This document shows, one piece after another, positions 60,847 through 64,000 of a stretch of 64,000 nucleotides of DNA. The stretch comes from Makana argininalis_C (GTDB taxonomy: Bacteria; Pseudomonadota; Gammaproteobacteria; Enterobacterales; Enterobacteriaceae). Where the stretch lies: the NCBI GenBank assembly GCA_044442865.1, contig JBISJU010000001.1:124001-188000 (forward strand), written 5' to 3'. Made by a program: the position numbers and the translations under genes. The notes under the pieces were generated by a model. The model saw nothing but the letters and a program-made list of their open reading frames with translations. It made no database searches and was not told the origin of the DNA. Each line of letters starts with the position of its first letter. Position 1 is the stretch's first letter.

Positions 60847-62175
60847 TTAAAGTATAAATTTACTTAAATCTTCTTTTAAAGATAATTTATTTAAATTATT
60901 AATTACATATAATTTATCTATTGAAATATTTTTCCCTTTATATTTAATTAAATTAAAAGATATATCTTCCATTAAAATTTCTATTACAGTATGAAGACGT
61001 CTTGCTCCGATATTTTCTGTATTTTCGTTTATCTTCCAAGCATATTCAGCTATACATTTTATTCCATCTTTGGTAAAATTAATATGTATTCCATCAGTTT
61101 TCATTAATGATATGTATTGATTAGTTATAGATGAATTTGGTTCTGTCAAAATTCTTTCAAAATCTTTAGATGATAACATATCTAATTCTACTTTAATAGG
61201 CAATCTACCTTGTAATTCAGGTATAAGGTCTGAAGGACTTGAAATTTGAAATGCACCAGATGCAATAAATAATATATAATCTGTTTTAACCATACCATGT
61301 TTTGTAGATACTGTACAACCTTCCAATAAAGGTAAAAGATCTCTTTGTACACCTTCTCTAGATATATCTGGACCATAAGATTCCCCTATTTTACATATTT
61401 TATCTATTTCATCAATAAAAACTATACCATTTTGTTCTACATATTCAATTGATTTTTCTTTTATATTTTCAGGATTTAAAAATTTATTAGATTCTTCTTC
61501 TGTTAATAATTTTAATGCTTCCTTTATTTTTATTTTTCTAACTTTTTTTTTATCCCCAGAAATATTTTTAAACATTAATTGTAATTGATTTGTCATTTCT
61601 TCCATTCCTGGTGGGGCCATTATCTCTAATCCCAAAGAAGAAGATAAATTTATTTCTATTTCTTTATCATTTAATTTACCTTCACGTAATTTTTTTCTAA
61701 TTTTTTTTCTATTATTATTATAACTTTCGTTTTTTTCTTTTGTGTTAGTGATATTTACAGGGTATGGTATAATTATATCTAAAATACGATTTTCAGCAAG
61801 CAATATTGCATTTAATCTATTTTTTTTGATATACTTATTTTTTATCATTTTAAAAGATGTTTCTGTTAAATCTCTTATTATTGAATCTACTTCTTTACCA
61901 ACATATCCTACTTCAGTAAATTTAGTAGCTTCAACTTTAATAAAAGGAGCATTAGATAATTTAGCTAATCTTCTTGATATTTCAGTTTTACCTACACCTG
62001 TAGGACCTATCATTAATATATTTTTTGGTGTTATTTCGTTTCTTAATTTTTTTTCTACTTTCATTCTTCTCCAACGATTTCTTAACGCTATTGCTACTGC
62101 TCTTTTTGCTTTTTTTTGACCTATAATGTAACAATCTAATTCTTTTACTATTTCCATCGGGGTCATTTCAGACAT
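60847..62175 (-). CDS. hslU: HslU, ATPase of the HslUV protease
   Basis: AAA+ unfoldase that feeds HslV. Its 442 residues match E. coli (443). MTPMEIVKELDCYIIGQKKA opens the protein, Walker A is MIGPTGVGKTEISRRLA (about 55-71), Walker B GIVFIDEIDKI (about 250-260), and the pore motif GYVGK appears in EVGYVGKEVD (about 88-97). The I-domain (about 110-240) is Lys/Asn-rich but keeps GLEIMAPPGMEEMTNQ. NIGARRLHTVIEILMEDI near the end holds sensor 2. GGATTATAAATATG gives a ribosome site 11 bp after hslV. It forms the hslVU operon, and no sigma-32 box is evident upstream. Confidence 0.97.
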   Translation of the reverse strand: MSEMTPMEIVKELDCYIIGQKKAKRAVAIALRNRWRRMKVEKKLRNEITPKNILMIGPTGVGKTEISRRLAKLSNAPFIKVEATKFTEVGYVGKEVDSIIRDLTETSFKMIKNKYIKKNRLNAILLAENRILDIIIPYPVNITNTKEKNESYNNNRKKIRKKLREGKLNDKEIEINLSSSLGLEIMAPPGMEEMTNQLQLMFKNISGDKKKVRKIKIKEALKLLTEEESNKFLNPENIKEKSIEYVEQNGIVFIDEIDKICKIGESYGPDISREGVQRDLLPLLEGCTVSTKHGMVKTDYILFIASGAFQISSPSDLIPELQGRLPIKVELDMLSSKDFERILTEPNSSITNQYISLMKTDGIHINFTKDGIKCIAEYAWKINENTENIGARRLHTVIEILMEDISFNLIKYKGKNISIDKLYVINNLNKLSLKEDLSKFIL

Positions 62176-62186
62176 ATTTATAATCC

Positions 62187-62723
62187 TTAATCTTTTTTTT
62201 TATATTTTAATTCTTCAATAGTATAAAAATTATTAGTATATATACAAATACTACTAGCTATTTTTAATGACTTTTTAACTATTTCAATAGCACTAAGATC
62301 AGTATTTTTTAATAATGCTTTTGCTGAAGATTGAGCATAATTACCTCCTGAGCCTATTGCAATAATATCATTTTCAGGTTGAATAACATCTCCATGACCG
62401 CTAATAATAATAGATGATTTTTCATCTGCTACAGCTAACAAAGCTTCTAAACGTCTCAATAGACGATCATTTCTCCAATCTTTGGCTAGTTCAACAGCAG
62501 ATTTAATAATTTGTCCTTGATAAGAATCTAATTTTCTTTCAAAAAGCTCAAATAATGTAAAAGCATCAGATGTACCGCCTGCAAAACCTGCTATAACTTT
62601 TTTATTATATAATCTTCTCACTTTTTTAACATTACTTTTCATTATAGTGTGCCCTATAGTAGCTTGACCATCACCACCCATTACAACACACTTATTTCGT
62701 CTTACACTTAAAATAGTTGTCAT
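62187..62723 (-). CDS. hslV: HslV, peptidase of the HslUV protease
   Basis: Proteasome-beta-like peptidase. After Met removal the N-terminal nucleophile is Thr (MTTILSVRR, where Thr2 becomes residue 1). VMGGDGQATIGHTIMKSNVKKVRRL-type core (GGDGQATIGHTIMK), GFAGGTSDAFTLFELFERKL (core GFAGGTSDAFTL), WRNDRLLRRLEALLAV and AIGSGGNYAQSSAKAL are intact. Its 178 residues compare with 176. AAGGTTTTTATA precedes the ATG. It is followed by hslU with an 11-bp gap. Together they are an ATP-dependent protease that degrades damaged and regulatory proteins. Confidence 0.97.
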   Translation of the reverse strand: MTTILSVRRNKCVVMGGDGQATIGHTIMKSNVKKVRRLYNKKVIAGFAGGTSDAFTLFELFERKLDSYQGQIIKSAVELAKDWRNDRLLRRLEALLAVADEKSSIIISGHGDVIQPENDIIAIGSGGNYAQSSAKALLKNTDLSAIEIVKKSLKIASSICIYTNNFYTIEELKYKKKD

Positions 62724-62907
62724 TATAAAAACCTTAAAAATTAATAAATTTGAAAATATTTAAAAAATAAAAATATTATTTTTTTTTAATAATACATGAT
62801 ATTATATTTTTTATATAAATAAAGCAATAAATTTATTAAAATTATAATTATAATATATTATATATACAATTTTTATTTATTTAAAATAAATAGTTAAAAG
62901 GTACATA

Positions 62908-63111
62908 ATGAAAAAAAATATACATCCAAATTATTCAAAATTAACTGCATTATGTTCTTGTGGTAATATCATACAAACTTTTTCTACAATTAATAAAAAA
63001 AACATAAATATAGATATATGTAGTGCTTGTCATCCATATTTTACAGGTAAGCAGCGTAAAATAAATATTGGGGGAAGAATTGATAAGTTTAATAAACGTT
63101 TTAATTTTTAA
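62908..63111 (+). CDS. rpmE: 50S ribosomal protein L31, zinc type
   Basis: Large-subunit protein of 67 residues; E. coli L31 has 70. It is the zinc-binding form: Cys pairs in ALCSCGN (about 15-21) and DICSACHPYFTGKQR (about 35-49). The NIGGRIDKFNKRF end is conserved. Keeping the Cys form suggests there was no need for the zinc-free paralogue. AAAAGGTACATA before the ATG is a good ribosome site. priA and the cytR-ftsN block, between rpmE and hslV in E. coli, are gone; the residual 184-bp spacer is A/T. Confidence 0.96.
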   Translation: MKKNIHPNYSKLTALCSCGNIIQTFSTINKKNINIDICSACHPYFTGKQRKINIGGRIDKFNKRFNF

Positions 63112-63191
63112 AATAAATATAATTTTATAAATATATTAAAAATATAACTTAAATACAAAAAAACAATATATATTTTAATTTTTTAAATACC

Positions 63192-63674
63192 ATGAAATAT
63201 GACGGACATATAATATTTGCTTTATCAATATCTATTTTATCTAAAAAACTTTTTATTACAAATATATTAGGCAATGGTGATTGGTGGCATATAATACCAG
63301 GTGTATTATTAACATGCCTACTTCCAGATATAGATCATCCACAATCTATTATTGGTAAAAAAATAAGATGGTTATCTATTCCTTTGAATAAAACATTAGG
63401 TCATCGTGGTTTTACTCATAGTTTATTTATAGTAATATCTTTTATTTTTTTTTTTAAAATAAATTTTTTTAAAAAACAATATATTCCTATTGATTCATTT
63501 CAATCTATGATAATTGGTTATATCAGTCATATTATGTCAGATATAATAACCCCATTAGGGGTGCCTATATTTTGGCCTTTAAAATGGAGATTTATTATAC
63601 CTATATTAAATGAAAATAAATATAAAGAAAAAATTTTATGTATTTTTTTATTTTTTTTAGCTTTAGAATATTAA
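63192..63674 (+). CDS. ydjM: YdjM-like inner-membrane protein, DUF457 metal-hydrolase fold
   Basis: A 160-residue membrane protein that closely follows the first 160 residues of E. coli YdjM (196 aa). Conserved blocks are GDWWHIIPGVLLTCLLPDID (core WWHI and LLPDIDHP, about 32-50), LGHRGFTHSLF (about 72-82), IGYISHIMSDIITPLGVP (about 110-127) and FWPLKWRFIIP. The His/Asp pattern is that of the DUF457 (LexA-binding-inner-membrane-hydrolase) family, with four or five hydrophobic segments. YdjM is SOS-induced in E. coli and its substrate is unknown. Why a reduced symbiont keeps it is unclear. The C-terminal 35 residues of the E. coli form are missing. The ribosome site is weak. Confidence 0.88.
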   Translation: MKYDGHIIFALSISILSKKLFITNILGNGDWWHIIPGVLLTCLLPDIDHPQSIIGKKIRWLSIPLNKTLGHRGFTHSLFIVISFIFFFKINFFKKQYIPIDSFQSMIIGYISHIMSDIITPLGVPIFWPLKWRFIIPILNENKYKEKILCIFLFFLALEY

Positions 63675-63750
63675 GTATTAATAGTATTTATTTAAATATT
63701 AAATTTATTGAATTTTAAAAAATAAGTAAATATTTTTTTTGGAGAAATTA

Positions 63751-64000
63751 ATGGTATCTATAAAAAAAATAGTAAATGCTTTAAGATTTTTAAGTATTGA
63801 TGCAATAAACAATGCTAATTCTGGACATCCAGGAGCCCCTATGGGTATTGCAGATATTGCTGAAGTTTTGTGGCGTGATTATATGAAACATAATCCTTGT
63901 AATCCAAAATGGATTAACAGAGATCGTTTTATTTTATCAAATGGGCATGCTTCTATTTTATTATATAGTATATTACATCTTACTGGTTATAATATTTCAA
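63751..64000 (+). CDS. tkt: Transketolase, 3' end outside the window
   Basis: ThDP enzyme that moves two-carbon units in the non-oxidative pentose-phosphate path and links zwf products to glycolysis. The visible 83 residues begin MVSIKKIVNALRFLSIDAIN and include NSGHPGAPMGIADIAEVLW (about 22-40), RDRFILSNGHASILLYS (about 60-76) and LHLTGYNIS, all matching the N terminus of E. coli TktA. The catalytic-site His is in GHPGAP. GGAGAAATTA gives one of the best ribosome sites in the window (GGAGAA 63741-63746). The frame is open to the right edge. Confidence 0.95.
   Translation, partial: MVSIKKIVNALRFLSIDAINNANSGHPGAPMGIADIAEVLWRDYMKHNPCNPKWINRDRFILSNGHASILLYSILHLTGYNIS

Noticed and set aside
61742..62119. 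125-codon plus-strand frame opposite hslU
   Set aside because: Shadow of hslU; the minus-strand product carries the full AAA+ motif set.

Overview
The window looks like part of the chromosome of a highly reduced, obligate insect endosymbiont in the Gammaproteobacteria (Enterobacterales-like, similar in style to Buchnera and other small symbiont genomes). Base composition is extremely AT-rich (by eye roughly one fifth G+C; not counted). Proteins are rich in Lys, Asn and Ile. Almost every gene is a recognisable orthologue of an E. coli housekeeping gene, and spacers are short and nearly pure A/T. I see no transposon, prophage, CRISPR array, plasmid function or toxin gene. TGA, TAA and TAG are read as stops. 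I cannot name the species from sequence alone.

Layout. 1-4.1 kb: thrS (cut by the window edge and lacking its editing region), cspC, pfkA, metG (an unusual MetRS subclass). 4.3-13.2 kb: argS, zwf, aspS, ruvC, tRNA-fMet, miaA, rlmB, gapA. 13.5-20.7 kb: tRNA-Lys and tRNA-Val, gltX, pgk-fbaA, rpmB-rpmG, lgt, grpE, ung. 21-31.9 kb: gyrA, map, rpsB-tsf-frr, dnaE, holB, smpB. 32-37.7 kb: tmRNA, ptsHI, an AI-2E-type membrane protein, tRNA-Ser(CGA), rpsA. 37.8-48.7 kb: ybeY, glyQS, asnS, gpmA, rplS, rpsP, recA, alaS. 48.8-56.9 kb: tRNA-Ser(GCT) and tRNA-Arg(ACG), glyA, smrB, prmB, mnmA, tRNA-Trp, pgi, tRNA-His and tRNA-Pro, rpsF-rpsR-rplI, ruvX. 57-64 kb: groSL, tpiA, fpr, hslVU, rpmE, ydjM, and the start of a transketolase gene.

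How the genes work together. The window carries most of glycolysis (pgi, pfkA, fbaA, tpiA, gapA, pgk, gpmA), two pentose-phosphate entry or branch enzymes (zwf, transketolase) and the general PTS proteins. It also carries nine aminoacyl-tRNA synthetase genes encoding eight enzymes, nine tRNAs, ribosomal proteins, tRNA and rRNA modification enzymes, the ribosome-rescue set tmRNA/SmpB/SmrB, chaperones (GroESL, GrpE, HslUV), and core replication and repair genes (dnaE, holB, gyrA, recA, ruvC, ung). Operon scars are plain against the E. coli gene order: pyrH is gone between tsf and frr, rimM-trmD between rpsP and rplS, csrA before the tRNA-Ser/tRNA-Arg pair, priB from the rpsF operon, and crr after ptsI.

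Most notable observations: a ThrRS gene starting at the catalytic core with no editing domain; a MetRS that does not resemble the gammaproteobacterial MetG; a perfect 51-bp-arm palindrome filling the divergent map/rpsB spacer, with a 25-bp-arm one in the rpmB/lgt spacer; a ruvX reading frame with no ordinary start codon; an Asp-to-Asn change in the PfkA GGDGS motif; U73 in both serine tRNAs; poly(A) tracts of 14-19 nt inside intact genes; and a preserved heat-shock-type promoter element in front of groSL.
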